Assembly: GCF_036850765.1 (NCBI RefSeq)
Contig: NC_089496.1
Coordinates: forward strand, 100,588,267-100,652,266
Direction: 5' to 3'
Length of the DNA stretch: 64,000 nt
From: Saccopteryx bilineata
Taxonomy: Eukaryota; Chordata; Mammalia; Chiroptera; Emballonuridae
Shown: positions 1 to 12,570 of the stretch, piece by piece
Numbering within the stretch: position 1 is the first letter of the stretch
How the letters are laid out: each line of letters starts with the position of its first letter
Position numbers and translations under genes: made by a program
Notes under the pieces: generated by a model
Seen by the model: the letters and a program-made list of their open reading frames with translations, nothing else
What the model was told of the DNA's origin: nothing
The model's database searches: none

Positions 1-543
1 GAATACTTTAGAGGGAGATTAAAGCAGAGAATGTAAAACTAGACAAGACTTTTAATAAGTGCTTGTATAAATTAAATTAACACTCATCTAGATACAGTGC
101 TACACGATTACAATATTATCTGCTTTTCTGGAGGTAAAAAAAAAAAGCAAAACCCACCAGTATTTGACTTTTAGCAACTCTAACTCAGGAGGGGAAAACA
201 TTGTACTTAAAATTTAGCAGTCAGAAAATCCTCTGAAATCAGCACACCCTGCCCCCAGTTGTTTCTGACTCAGTACTACAGGACCAATTCCCACTTCTAA
301 ACTGTTTCAGCACAGTGAGAACTGGTTTCGCTCTTACTGGAGCTCATCAGCTGTAGGCAACTGGTCAAGAAACATTTTTTATTTGCTTAAAGCCAACCAT
401 TATCCACCTTGGATTTTACTTCATAATGAAAGAACTCACATTTCTACAAAATTATGTATATACAAGAGTCATATAAATAAAAACACTGTCTTAAACTGTT
501 TTCCCAGTAGATCAGCAGTATAAACAACAAAAAACTTAAGCTT

Positions 544-917
544 GCCCTGGCCGGTTGGCTCAGCAGTAGAGCGTCCGCCTGGTGTGCGGGGGACCCGGGT
601 TCGATTCCCGGCTGGGGCACATGGGAGAAGCGCCCATCTACTTCTCCACCCCCCCCCTCCTTCCTCTCTGTCTCTCTCTTCCCCTCCCGCAGCCGGGGCT
701 CCATTGGAGCAGGGATGGCCCGGACGCTGGGGATGGCTCCTTGGCCTCTGCCCCAGGCACTAGAGTGGCTCTGTTCGCGGCAGAGCATCGCCCCCTGGTG
801 GGCAGAGCATCGCCCCTGGTAGGCGTGCCAGGTGGATCCTGGTCCGGCGCATGCGGGAGTCTGTCTGACTGTCTCTCCCCGTTTCCAGCTTCAGAAAAAT
901 ACAAAAAAAAAAAAAAA
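544..917 (+). repeat. Long bat tRNA-derived SINE
   Basis: The tRNA-like head carries A-box (TGGCTCAGCAGTAGAGCG) and B-box (GGTTCGATTCC) motifs, followed by a GC-rich body and a short A tail. An imperfect duplication around AAACTTAAGCT flanks it at about 531-543 and 912-923. Confidence 0.93.
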
Positions 918-2301
918 CTTAAGCTCATTCAATAAATTACAAAAATAAATGAATCCAATTCACTGATTTTGGTAACAGACCTCACTCAAAAGTACCAAGT
1001 CAAAAATACATTTCCAAGCTATTCATTCACCAAATATGTATTGAGTGTGTATTATTTGCAGGCAATGCTCTATGTTATAGGATCATAGCAATAGATAAAA
1101 GTCTTCATTTATGGGGTTCACATTCTGATACAGTGGACAATATACAAAAGCTCTATGTTAAACCTTTTATTCTTTGTGTTTACAGTATTTTAACTTGAAG
1201 ATCTGTCAGTGTTATCTGCATGAGTGTTTTTTAAGCCCAACAAAAAATCTGACTCAGTGCAGAATGCATATTATTTACAACAAACTACCAATTTTTAAAT
1301 CACAATTTTGTGCCATTTGAGTCTCAGATAATACCAGCTGTACACTTTTCAAATAATTTCCATTAAGATAAGTAAAGCCTGTGAGAACATTCCTGTTCAA
1401 TATAATAATTTACCACCCTTTGAAGGACAAGTAAATCAAAGGAGTGTTTACACAGTCCCAAATACACTTTGAAAGCAACAGAATCGAATGAATAACTTAT
1501 CTTTCTGACCAGTTCTAACAAGGTTCTAATATGGCAATTAAAGTCAGAAGCAATAAATTAAATCAAAAAGCATCCATAGTCCAACATAATCCAATCACAA
1601 AACCCAGGTAAGTGGTTTTTAATAGTATTAACTTTATAATACAACACTTTCTTGGATAAAGGTGTTTAAAACAGAATGCAATGGGAAAAAAACCTGTGTA
1701 AGAAACACGAAAACCTTGTTTTACATGATGAAAATATCTGACACAGAAGTTCATAGAAGGTAAATTTATGCAAATCAAATTCTACTTTTAAAAGATCAGA
1801 AACTGAGTATGATCAAAAGGTAAAAATATTCAGTAGTCACATTCTAATTAAGCTTTTGGGTAAAATTTAACATTAATATATTGAATTTCCTTTACATGAA
1901 GAAAGATAATAACTAGATTTTAAAAACTGTCTTTAGTCCACCAGTATAAAAATGTATGTTCTATGAGGCCAAGGTCAATTATCCCTGTGGGATAATTGTT
2001 AATCTTTGCACCCAAAACTCAGGACAGGGTCAACTTTTCAGTATGTTCATTTTATCACACACACATAAAAAAAGATGTTAAAAAGACAGACTCAAGGCAA
2101 TCAATGCAACAGGATTCCCCACAATATAGTACAAACTCCTGTGACAGAGTAACAGGAAAAACAGAAATTATGGTCCATTGAGATTCCAGGAAAAAGATGG
2201 TAAGTGGCTACAAAGTATATCACATTATCAAGTTATAGGCCACACCATCAGCTTGGTATCTTAGAGCCATGCAATTCTATGTAAATCTAAGAATAGATTT
2301 T

Positions 2302-2692
2302 ACCCTGGCCGGTTGGCTCAGCGGTAGAGCGTCGGCCTGGCGTGCGGGGAACCCAGGTTCGATTCCCGGCCAGGGCACATAGGAGAAGCGCCCATTTGCT
2401 TCTCCACCACCCCCCTCCTTCCTCTCTGTCTCTCTCTTCCCCTCCCGCAGCCGAGGCTCTACTGGAGCAAAGATGGCCCGGGCGCTGGGGATGGCTCATT
2501 GGCCTCTGCCCCAAGCGCTAGAGTGGCTCTGGTCAAGGCAGAGCGACGCCCCGGAGGGGCAGAGCGTGGCCCCCTAGTGGGCAGAGCTTTGCCCCTGGTG
2601 GGCGTGCCGGGTGGATCCTGGTCGGGCGCATGCGGGAGTCTGTCTGACTGTCTCTCCCCGTTTCCAGCTTCAGAAAAATACAAAAAAAAAAA
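2302..2692 (+). repeat. Long bat tRNA-derived SINE
   Basis: Same family as the copy at 544, with intact A and B boxes and an A-rich tail. A 13-bp direct repeat (AGAATAGATTTTA upstream, AGAATAGCTTTTA downstream) with one mismatch marks the insertion. Confidence 0.93.
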
Positions 2693-3893
2693 GAATAGCT
2701 TTTAAAGCACAAGGTTGTTAATATCGAAATCTTATTGTGAAGCTATTTGTATAGAGCTCACAATATTAATTTTAATTTTAATGAGTCTAAGAAAACATGA
2801 AGGATTTTCTGCTAATTTTCCACCCCAAATCTGAAAATTAAAAAGAGGAAAAAAATTTGACCTACAGTTCCCTTTTCAAAAAGAAAGGATAATTACCAAA
2901 AAACAAAACAAACAAATAAACAAAAAAACCCAGTTCTAAGTCTGCCTTCTATATGTTAAGGAGTTCTGATTAATGTTTACGTTTTGAAACCACCTTTAAC
3001 CTGGCTTTGGTTAACTAGGTGTAATGTAGTTCACCAAAAAATCAAATTATTCCTTAGCAGCACTTACTACATAATCATCCCTACAGTAGAAGACTATTGG
3101 TTTGTCTTTTAATGACAGAATACACATTCATAATACAATCAATACTTCCCTTTGCTGGGTTTGATTTCCACTTTGTTTCTATTGCCCTTTCACCCCAATA
3201 TTTTTCCTTTTGTTTATTTCTTAGTCCAAATAGATATTTAAAATCTCAGTAACTGAGAGATAAAGTTCAAAGGACAAATCTGAAATAATCTAAGAGTAGA
3301 GGATAATTTGTAAATTTCAATTATCTGTGCTCCCACTGTTGCCATGCAATGAATATTAAATATAACACACACAATACTGTAAGCTCAGTGTCATGTGTAT
3401 GAGAAATCTGAGAATCGGTTTTAGTTATTTAAAGCTAGAGATAAGTGATAAAAGAAAAAATCTACAATGTATTCAGAGAAAAAGAAAAGAACTTAAAATT
3501 AAGGATTCTTTAACATAAAACTGTTGGATGAATTTGGAAAACTGGTGCAGATTACCAGTCCTTCTTCAAAAGCAAAGTAAAAATTTTTAATGTCTGTAAC
3601 TAAAGCTGCTGTGTCCTATCGTTTCTAACAAGTAAGAATACAGTACTGCTGAACTGTTCTGCCCTCACTACACAATGTTAGCACGCAGCTGTAAAAAGAT
3701 GTTTTTAAATTAAATATACTAAGCAAACATCATTAGCTACGCTTCACTGTATGACATCAGAGAGCAACTCTTGAGTTTACAGGTGGAGGGATAAAACGTC
3801 ATTGAGTGGTGACTATGCTCTACCACGCTTTTTGTGTTAGCAATAATGAAGACACTGAAATACCAATGACACTCTGGAATCGTCACTATTTAA

Positions 3894-4300
3894 TTTTCAT
3901 CTTTTTTTTTTTTTTTCATTTTTCTGAAGCTGGAAACAGGGAGAGACAGTCAGACAGACTCCCGCAAGCGCCCGACCGGGATCCACCCGGCACGCCCACC
4001 AGGGGCGACGCTCTGCCCACCAGGGGGCGATGCTCTGCCCATCCTGGGCGTCGCCATGTTGCGACCAGAGCCACTCTAGCGCCTGAGGCAGAGGCCACAG
4101 AGCCATCCCTAGCGCCCGGGCCATCTTTGCTCCAATGGAGCCTTGGCTGCGGGAGGGGAAGAGAGAGACAGAGAGGAAAGCGCGGCGGAGGGGTGGAGAA
4201 GCAAATGGGCGCTTCTCCTGTGTGCCCTGGCCGGGAATCGAACCTGGGTCCTCCGCACGCTAGGCCGACGCTCTACCGCTGAGCCAACCGGCCAGGGCCA
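3894..4300 (-). repeat. Long bat tRNA-derived SINE
   Basis: Full-length reverse copy: poly-T at the left end, tRNA head at the right. A perfect 19-bp target duplication is present at 3875-3893 and 4301-4319, indicating a fairly recent insertion. Confidence 0.95.
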
Positions 4301-5479
4301 TGGAATCGTCACTATTTAAAGAAACCTTCAAGTTTACATGCAGGTATTCTGAATTATACATGGGTGTTAAAAATAAAATCGACAAAAACACAATCCATAC
4401 ATCTCCGGAGAATAAAAGCAATGTAAACACAGCAGGGCATTTCCAGGTAGATTCTTCAGTAATAATACACGCTTGCCTATTACAATGTAAAAAGGAGTTT
4501 TAATTCTTTAAATTCTGCAAGATTTTTGAATTAGTCAATACCTTCCCTGAATTTTAAATAACTTGAAAAGACCATAAAAGAAAAGAAGAAAGAGGCCAAT
4601 CATCACAGTTTCCTATTTGGGTGACAATGAATAAAGAACTGAAAAGTAGCTGCACAGAGGGAAGAGTAAACTTGATACACAAGCAGATAGTTCAGTTTCA
4701 CTCTCAATGACTTTAGAACCTTTATCTTCCCCACAAGATCAACCATGCAAATACCAAGATGTAGTTAATAGTTGGGAAGGCTACGCCCACTAGCATACTT
4801 AAATACTTAATGAAAAAAAATTTTTGAATGACTACCAGCACACCTCTTAAACCACTGTTCCACTGATTTACTGCAACTTTACTTAGAAAAACTCCCAGTC
4901 TATCCTTTTGGAAGAAATAAAACACCTGGGCATCAAGGGAACATGCCAAGCACGGAGAAAATCTGTCAAAACACCTAGGACAGTATGGCATATTTTTACT
5001 ATACTGTTCTACGTACTAATTCCCATTGATAAGAAGACGATCAAGTGAAAGAGGCAGTTTCTAAAACAAATGTTATGACTCCAAAGGCAGGCCTCTTTCC
5101 CTTTATAAACAAACTCAAGATGCGAATATTAGCTGTACTTATTATATATATTGTGAACAGCTCGGCAATAACCAACCACATCTGCATGGTTCCCCTGGGC
5201 TGCAACTCAGCTACGGGACCTGTAGTTGGAGCTTTACCATTTTACACGTTTGGTAGAAGACACAAATGTGAAATATCCTTCCCAGCCAAGGTTCATCGCA
5301 TGTCTTTGAAAGAATGGCAACACAAAAACAAAGACCAGACCTCTCATATTCACAATCCCAAAGAATCGCTTCTTAGTTACGTAAAAATCAGTGATGGCAG
5401 TGTCTGGAAGAGGGCACAAAGTGGTCACGACAGAAAACATGAAGCGCACACTCCCCCCCAGTCAACTTGAACACACGAG

Positions 5480-6180
5480 AAGAAAAAAAGGCGACCCGGT
5501 CTCTGAAAGATCGCGAGCAGGTGGGGCTGAGCTGCAGTTCGCCCGGGAGACCCAGCAAGCGGCCCAAATTCCGCCGCGATCCGGGCACGGCGCAGGAGGC
5601 GCGGCCCCCACGGCCCCGTCAACCCCTCCAGCAGCGTCCTACCCCGGCGGCCCCGGACCGAGGGAGAAAAAGGGATCACGAACTCCATCCCCTAGAGCAC
5701 TCTCCCCCGACCAAACGGGAGCCGCCTCGGGACGGGCAGGACCGCGCGCGGGGTGGGCAGCCCCGCCGCGCCGCCACCGCGACTCCCCGGTCCCCGCCGG
5801 GCGCCCCTCGAGCACTCACCCCACTTCTCCGAGGCTCCGGGCTGCACCGCTAGCGAGGCCGCGGGAGCTCCGACTTAGGGACCAACTTCTCCATAGCCAG
5901 GTGCAGCAGACCGGGAGACGCGGGGGACAGCGGTGGAAAACCGGACCAACGCCGCGATCTAGCCGCCGCGGCTTCCCTAAATCCCCGCGGAGCTGACACA
6001 TCAACAAAGATGGCGGCGCTGCTGAAATCGGCCCGGCTACAGCTGAGGGGGCGGGGCTCCCTGGAGGAGCCAGTCAGCGTGGAGCAGCCGGTGTGACGCG
6101 ACGCATCTTGGGGCCAATGTAACCTGTCTGCAGTGGGCGGGGTCGGCGGAGCGCCGCCTCCTGTCCCAGAGCGACCAGCC
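5480..6180. promoter_or_regulatory. CpG-island promoter, probable CCDC186 promoter
   Basis: This stretch is GC-rich and dense in CpG, in sharp contrast with the AT-rich flanks. It includes a YY1-like AAGATGGCGGC at 6007-6017, a CCAAT box at about 6113 and a CRE-like TGACGCGA near 6095. There is no TATA box. The minus-strand donor at 5819 indicates transcription leftwards. The plus side shows no convincing exon, so bidirectional activity is possible but not shown. The shore to about 6660 contains nothing recognisable. Confidence 0.75.
5820..6010 (-). other. CCDC186: Probable non-coding first exon of CCDC186
   Basis: On the minus strand a strong GTGAGT donor occupies 5819 to 5814, inside the CpG island. 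The upstream sequence is GC-rich and ends near the YY1-like element at about 6010, a usual position just downstream of a TSS. An open frame runs through it but I do not recognise a protein in it. The name comes from recalled synteny: CCDC186 is divergent from TDRD1 in other mammals. The start of the exon is approximate. Confidence 0.5.
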
Positions 6181-7601
6181 TGGCTCTCCCGGCACCCACG
6201 CCCGGGACGGTTCCGCTCAGCTGTGGCTAGTCTTGTCCTACCTGTTCCGCCCCTCCGGACCCAAGCGAATTACTTCTTTTTGTGGGACGCGCTCACTGGA
6301 TATAATCCAACTCACCCTGTAGTCCTTCCTCCTATTAGGAGCATAAAGCAATAAAAGAATTCGAAGTTATGACTTCCCAACTCTGATGCACAAACCTTGT
6401 ACCTGACATGGGCGGAGTCAGCAGGTGTTGCCTGCCCTGTGAGCAGGAGTAGCCTACGTGCCCTTCTGACAAGTCATCCTAGGCGAGACTATGGGGGTTT
6501 CCATAACACCGCGTTCCTGTCCACAGCGTGGCGCCTTCTGCCATTGTTTAATAATAAACTGTTGGTGCTTTCGTCTTTGGCACCCGACTTGAAGCTGCTT
6601 GAGCGCGGGGCGTGTTTTCTCCGGGCAGGGTATCTCAACAAGCAGCATGAGTTTTGATATGCTCTATGATTAGCAACAAAAAGAATATAGGGTGTGTGTT
6701 GGGGGGGAGGGGAGTGTATCGTATACTGTGGCCTGTTGGGCCTGAAGAAGTCAGGTGAACAGTTTCAGTCTCTGCAGACTTTGCAAACCTACTCTGTCCA
6801 GTGAAGTAATGTTACTTGGTTTAGGGCTTCTTATGCACACAACTCGAGTGAAAATAGCTAATTCTGACAATGGTTAGTGCAAGTCTTTGTAAAGCAATAC
6901 TGTTAGGACAAAGGTTTAAAGGTCTGGGCAGTTCTAAATGTTATTACTCTCTGTTAAAACGTAGTACAACATTTTGTAGATGCAGCTGTAAATAGGATGA
7001 GCTGACAGGAACTCAACTGGATGAAAGTAGCCAATTGCAAAGAAGAAATCCAAGTGTAGTTGACAAAATAGTGTGTACAGGAAATGGCTTAGCCTCTCCC
7101 TTTAGGGAGATGGAGCTTTGTATATGAATCCCGTCTCTGACTTACTGTAAGAAAATAAAACTACCTTGCCAGGATTGTCTCATTTTTTGAATAGATCATG
7201 TCAGGAGGTGAACCTCTTGAGTTCAGTAACAAAAGCTGCTACCATTCCATTGAGCTTTGTTACTAACTGCTGGCAAAAGAGAGGGAGGGAGAGAAAAAAG
7301 AAAGAACTTTTTTAAAATGTTGTGTAACCCTTTCCTTTTAAACAGGAAATAGCACCTCCCTCCTTAAATGAAGATACTGCATTAAAACACTTGTAGTTGA
7401 ATAAATAAATAAATAGTTGAATAAATAACTTGTGACAATAAATAAATGATTTTATTTCAAAACAGTAAATTGACCAAATAGTCTAAGTGAGATATATTAC
7501 TCCAAGGGAAAAAAAACCGAAGAAAATTTAATCTTTTTTTACAGTGCTCATATTGTCAGTAATAACATTTGTATTTTTATTTCTGAAATATATATTAGTA
7601 T

Positions 7602-8401
7602 TATTGTAAGGTAACAAAGGCTACAGAATTAATAATATTTTAGGAAGCTGAAAGAACATTTTATCAATTTAGGTTAAGCATGCAGAGGGATTTTGAAAAT
7701 GATCTTTGTACTTGTGTGATTAGCATCAAAACCAGGATGGCAGATAGCATTGTATTGTAAATGCAGAGGGGAGGAGATTTGGATTCTCTGACCTCCCCCA
7801 CACCTATAAGGAAGCAAGTGAATAGCTAGCCAGGTACAGGAAGAGAAAGATTAAATTAAACCTTTTCTTATATTGATGGGCCATTTACAGGCATTTGTCC
7901 CCATGGAAACTACCCCTCCCCTCCTGAAAGTGTGTGGTTAATGTATATATATCTCTGAACAAAGGAATGGCAGGTGAATACTAGAAAATATAGGAATATC
8001 TTTTAATATGTAGAGTGACATTTTTACTATTGTGTTATCTTGTAAGTTTTAATGTGTAAAACCTCTTTTTATGAATCTTATAGACAAATGTTATAAACTT
8101 GCTAATGAATTGTGTCCCATCCCCCCTTCATCCTTTTTCCAAATCTGTATAAGTGAAAACAAAGGTTATAAACTTATGCTGTGATGTCAGGCTTTTTCCC
8201 CGCCCATGTATAATTAAGGGTATATAACCAGCCCCTAGAATATTATAGGCACACACAATTTGGGACTGCTGCCAGCATATTTAATAAATTTCCTCTTTTA
8301 ATAAAACTTTTCCAAATTCATCTGGACTGGGTGTCTCTACGTGAACTTGATGAAATGAGGTACAAAGCCTTTCAGAATCTGGGGTGCAGTACTTTATAAC
8401 A
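7602..8401 (+). mobile_element. Solo LTR of an endogenous retrovirus, family 1
   Basis: The element is bounded by the 4-bp direct repeat GTAT (7598-7601 and 8402-8405), the duplication length typical of class I (gammaretrovirus-like) ERVs. It has a TATA-like TATATAA at 8221-8227 and AATAAA signals at 8283 and 8300. Its 3' third matches the reverse complement of 11152-11691 closely. At 800 bp it has a longer U3 than that copy. No internal retroviral region adjoins it. Confidence 0.8.
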
Positions 8402-8559
8402 GTATAAAGCATATAAGTAATTGTCTTCCAGGAACCAAGATTATCAGTATCGGAGAAATGAAATACAAATATAAAATCAAATTAAATAAAAACTCCCCAA
8501 CTCTAAATATTAATTTAGAAACATCTGTAGGAACTCATGGGGCATTTTTTTTATCATTA

Positions 8560-8705
8560 TAAAAGAAGGTCTGGTTGTGTACAATCAATGAGTACATAAC
8601 CAGATAGAACTAAGTAAAATAAGTTGATGCTTCTCTCTCTTTCTTCCATCTCCCCACCCCTTCCTTTCTTTCTCTCTCTCAAATCAATGGGAAAAAAAAT
8701 TTTTT
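8560..8705 (+). repeat. Fragment of a tRNA-derived SINE
   Basis: Only the tail is clear: a GATGCTTCTCTCTC pyrimidine-rich tract followed by CTCAAATCAATGGG and an A-rich end, as in other bat SINE tails in this window. The head is degraded. Confidence 0.55.
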
Positions 8706-9744
8706 AAAAGGCTGCACACTAAAAAGGCCAAGAACAATGATCAATCCAATGCACACTCCTATTCTCCAGACTATCATCTCTAAATATAATTTCCCACAAA
8801 AGTTCACCTGGGCTCCTGTTGGAGATCAAGGCCTGATTCTAAGTCCGGGGCAAGAAATCTATAAGAAAGCCTTGATCACATTGGTTGTACAAGAAAACAA
8901 AGAAGAAAGCAAAGTGAATAGGAGTTGGGTCAAAAAGACTTAGGAGGCAATTTAAAGGGGCTTCCACAGATCAAAGCTAGGACAATTTTAGCATTCAAAA
9001 ATATAACAACAGCAATTGATTGAGACACATCTCCTATGTTAAAAACCAGCGTGTGCTGATTTTTAAAAACATCATTGGTCACCTCTGAAGGATGCCCAAG
9101 AAGTATCACATTCCGAAAACCAAAGAATTGAGCATCCTGCCTTTCCTGTTATAAAGTAAATCTCAATCAAATAGTTGATGTAGAAAAAATTTTTTTTCTT
9201 AATAGATTTCCAGGTAATAAATGCAGAAGATAGACAATCACCATTTTGCACACACCTATGAAATAATGGATGGATCTAGGTGATGATAGAATCAGCAGTG
9301 ATCTAGAATCACTAGGTGGACAGCTGGTAGGAAACTTTATAGTGGACAGATGAGGCTGACAACACTTGAACCTGCTAGACCGATTTTAATATCCCCCAAG
9401 AGAACAACTAGATATTAAGTGTCTTCTGATGTGTTGCAACAGAGGATTGCAGCAGCACCTGTGAAGTACTCTGCCAGAGCAGACGCAATGGACAAACTCC
9501 AATGTGGGAAAAACTAAAGTTACTTTAATATATAATTTGCAAAAAAAATGAAAGGATTAAAAGATAAACCTCTTTTTTAAAATACATAATACTAGTACAG
9601 GATCTTGTTTGGAGCTTGATTTTAACATATCAACTATTAAATTCCATTTGAGACTATCTGAAAATTTTAAATACTAATTATTGATATTAAAAAATGTTTT
9701 TAAAGGAGAGATAAATGTTGCTGATGTTCTATAAAAGTCATAAT

Positions 9745-10081
9745 CTTTTTATTTATTTATTTATTTTACAAAGACAGAGTCAGAGAGAGGGATAGATAGG
9801 GACAGACAGACAGAATGGAGAGATAAGAAGCATCATCAATCATCAGTTTTTCATTGCAACACCTTAGTTGTTCATTGATTGCTTTATCATATGTGCCTTG
9901 ACCATGGGCCTTTAGCAGACCGAGTAACCCCTTGCTCGAGCCAGTAACCTTGGGTCCAAGCTGGGGAGCTTTGCTCAAACCAAATGAGCCCGTGCTCAAG
10001 CTAGAGAGCTTGAGGTCTCGAACCTGGGTCCTCTGCATCCCAGTCCGACACTCTGTCTACTGTGCCACTGCCTGGTCAGGC
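9745..10081 (-). repeat. tRNA-derived SINE, CTGACCAGGC-headed subfamily
   Basis: Reverse copy whose head reads CCTGACCAGGCAGTGGCACAG on the minus strand. The body carries the repeated CTCGAGC/CTCAAGC motifs diagnostic of this subfamily. It has a T-rich left end. Confidence 0.85.
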
Positions 10082-10139
10082 AGGATTACTAAAATTTAAT
10101 ATTCAAATTTAACCTTCATTTTATAATTTAAAAAAAAAC

Positions 10140-10328
10140 AATATTGATTTTAGTGGGATAGGAATTATGAGGAGAGAGAGAGAAAGAGAAACATACATTG
10201 ATTTGTTGTTCCACTTATTCATACATTTACTGCTTGATTTTTGTATGTGTATGCCCTAACCAGGGATGAAACCCGCAATCTTGGTGTATCAGGATGATGC
10301 TCTATCCAACAGAGCTCCCTGGCTAAGG
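10140..10328 (-). repeat. Older tRNA-derived SINE
   Basis: Reverse copy with a GAGAGAGAGAGAAAGAGA tract, the GATTTGTTGTTCCAC segment and a diverged tRNA head ending in TCCCTGGCTAAGGC. It is more diverged than the other SINEs, suggesting an older subfamily. Confidence 0.65.
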
Positions 10329-10544
10329 CCTAGCCTTTATTTTAAATTAATATATATTACTAAGAACTATTTTATTTATTAATACATGGTTTTTAATTTA
10401 CAGGATAACATCTTTATGTATGGAGGCAGAATTGAGACAAATGATGTCAATGTCACAGATGAATTATAGATTTTTACAGACATAGTCAGTCATGAAGTAC
10501 AAGAACTCCCACTGTTCTTGGACATGGTCAGCAATATGCTGTGG

Positions 10545-10645
10545 AGGGATGAGCCCGCGCTCAAGCTGGTGACCTTGGGGTCTTGAACCTGGCTCCTCCT
10601 CATCCCAGTCGGACGCTCTATCCATTGCACCACTGCCTGGTCAGA
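10545..10645 (-). repeat. 5' fragment of CTGACCAGGC-type SINE
   Basis: Only the tRNA head and the first part of the body are present, ending in CACTGCCTGGTCAGAC at the right. The tail half is absent. Confidence 0.75.
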
Positions 10646-11151
10646 CAAAAGACATGATTTTTAAGTGTACATATTCAGATATGTAGGGATGAAAACATAT
10701 ACTGTCTCAGAAAGTAACAAAGTGTTCAACACCAACAAAAAGTAAAAACAACAACCCCATCTGATGGGAGTATGTCAAGGGAGAACAGAAGCAACTGAAA
10801 GAGCTCTCAATGGTGAAAGTTGGAACAAACTAAGCAAGGGAATAACATAGTATTGTATTATAACCCAAAGTATAAAATAAAGGGCATGTTAATATAGAGA
10901 GGGACTGGTGATTAAGTGTGTTAATAAATGGAGAAGAGACAGATCTCCATGCAAAAGATTTCCAAATAATTTCTGTAGGTGCTCTGCCCTTCAGAAGTAG
11001 AAGTAAAACTCTTCTCTCTTAGGTATAGCTAGCACATAACGACTTCCTTCTAAAGTGTATAGTATGGAAAAGGAGAGGAAAAAAGAAACTTTATCATAGA
11101 GAAAACTTACAAACTCTTGCTAGGTTTTCATGGAAACCATCATTGTTGTTA

Positions 11152-11691
11152 TGTTGTAAAGTACCATGCCCCAGATGCTAAAAGGTACTGTACCTCACCT
11201 CTGCGAGTTTACGTAGAGACACCAAGTCCAGATGAGTTTTGAAGGGTTTTATTAAAGGAGGAGATTTATTAAATATGCTGGCCGCATATGGCTGACATGG
11301 GGCATTTGCAGACCTAAATCCTGTGCGTGAAACACATCTCAGGGGCTGGTTATATACCCTTGATCACACACACAGGCTGGGGGAAGCATGACATCATAAC
11401 ACAATTGTTAACAAGCCCACAACATTTGTTTAGGGGATACACAAAAACATTAAGACTTTCAAGGTAACACAATCAAAGACATTTACAATCTTTCAGGATT
11501 CATCTTCCTTCCTAAAGTTCCTCAGTTAACCTTTATTCTATAGTTAGAACTAAATGACCCATTGTCCTTGCAAGCCAGAAACTTCTACATTCTTCTCCCT
11601 CCCTCCCCAAAGGAAGGGCAGGACAGGAAAGCCTGATCTTTACTCCTAAAGTATTAATATTAATTTTGCAGCTTTTTGGTACCTTACTACA
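11152..11691 (-). mobile_element. Solo LTR of an endogenous retrovirus, family 1
   Basis: A 540-bp LTR flanked by the 4-bp repeat GTTA (11148-11151 and 11692-11695). In its own orientation it starts TGTAGTAAGG and ends TTTACAACA. It carries a TATATAA box before AACCAGCCCCTGA and AATAAA signals. It matches the plus-strand LTR ending at 8401. No gag, pol or env sequence adjoins it, so it is a solo LTR. Confidence 0.85.
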
Positions 11692-11748
11692 GTTAATCAG
11701 GGTGACAGAACACATACTTGATATAATGCAATACAAATGGCACTTTGT

Positions 11749-12125
11749 TGTTTTTGGGTTTTTTGTATTTTTCTGAAGCTGGAAATGGGGAGGAAGTCAG
11801 ATAGACTCCCGCATGTGCCCGACCAGGATCCACCCGGCATGCCCACCAGGGGGCGATGCTCCACCCATCTGGGGCGTCGCTCTGTTGCGACCAGAGCCAT
11901 TCTAGAGCCTGAGGCAGAGGCCACAGAGCCATCCTCAGCACCCAGGCCAACTTTGCTCCAATGGAGCCTTGGCTGTGGGAGGGGAAGAGAGGGACAGAGA
12001 GGAAGGAGAGGGGGAGGGGTGGAGAAGCAGATGGGTGCTTCTCCTGTGTGCCCTGGCCAGGAATTGAACCCGAGACTCCTGCACACCAGGCCGATGCTCT
12101 ACCACTGAGCCAACCGGCCAGGGCC
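11749..12125 (-). repeat. Long bat tRNA-derived SINE
   Basis: Full-length reverse copy with a perfect 16-bp target duplication at 11733-11748 and 12126-12141. It inserted 42 bp beyond the solo LTR. Confidence 0.95.
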
Positions 12126-12179
12126 ACAAATGGCACTTTGTAAACTTCCTTCTAATAACCCTTACCTCTAGTTTCTTTG

Positions 12180-12570
12180 TTTTTATTTTTAAGCAAGAGA
12201 CAGAGACAGACGGTCAGAAAGGGACAGACAGACTACACTGGATGGGAGAGAGATGAGAAGCATCAACTGATAGTTGCAGCACCTTAGTTGTTCTTTGATT
12301 GTTTTCTCATACGTGCTTTGACTGGGGTGGGGAGCCCTCCAGTGGAACCAGTCACCCCTTGCTCAAGCCAGTGACCTTGGGCTTAAGGCAGAGACCATAG
12401 GGTCATGTCTATGATCCCATGCTCAAGCAGGTGACACCGCACTCAAGCTGGTGAGCCTGTGCTCAAGCCAGATGAGCCCACGCTCAAGCCAGCAACCTTA
12501 GGGTTTCCAACCTGGGTCCGTAGTGTCCCAAGTAGACACTCTTTCCATTGTGCCACCACCTGGTCAGGCC
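12180..12570 (-). repeat. tRNA-derived SINE, CTGACCAGGC-headed subfamily
   Basis: Reverse copy with the GAGACAGAGACAGA tail tract on the left and the head ending CACCTGGTCAGGCC on the right. Its body has extra copies of the CTCAAGC-type motif, so it is longer than the usual copy. Confidence 0.8.

Larger units (their letters stand above)
1..5815 (-). other. CCDC186: Probable intron 1 of CCDC186 (minus strand)
   Basis: No coding exon is recognisable here. The stretch lies downstream, on the minus strand, of a CpG-island exon with a strong donor at 5819/5818, so it is most simply the first intron of that transcript. It holds three long SINEs (544-917, 2302-2692, 3900-4299). The remainder (918-2301, 2705-3895, 4320-5470) is AT-rich unique sequence with short poly-A runs; 1019-1140 resembles an old mammalian interspersed repeat I could not name. 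Assignment to CCDC186 rests on gene order next to TDRD1 in other mammals, recalled and not tested here. Confidence 0.5.

Noticed and set aside
545..620. tRNA genes, suggested by A and B boxes in many places
   Set aside because: Each is the head of a SINE with body, A-rich tail and target duplications, and none has a complete tRNA 3' half with an acceptor stem.
542..935. Several open frames of 60-117 codons overlapping on both strands
   Set aside because: They lie within a SINE. The GC-rich body of this family creates open frames in every copy in the window (for example 4109, 11697, 33684, 51004), so they are not genes.
5380..5820. The intronic microRNA MIR2110, known near the CCDC186 promoter in humans
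   Set aside because: I looked for its mature sequence on both strands in the first 600 bp after the donor and did not see it.
5391..5996. A 201-codon open frame on the plus strand in the CpG island
   Set aside because: GC-rich DNA lacks stop codons by composition. The protein is low-complexity in P, R, G and A with no family I recognise, and the splice signal points to the other strand.
6009..6060. ATGGCGGCGCTGCTG at 6009 looks like a start codon on the plus strand
   Set aside because: It is the YY1-like element AAGATGGCGGC. The frame stays open only briefly and has no downstream plus-strand exon support.
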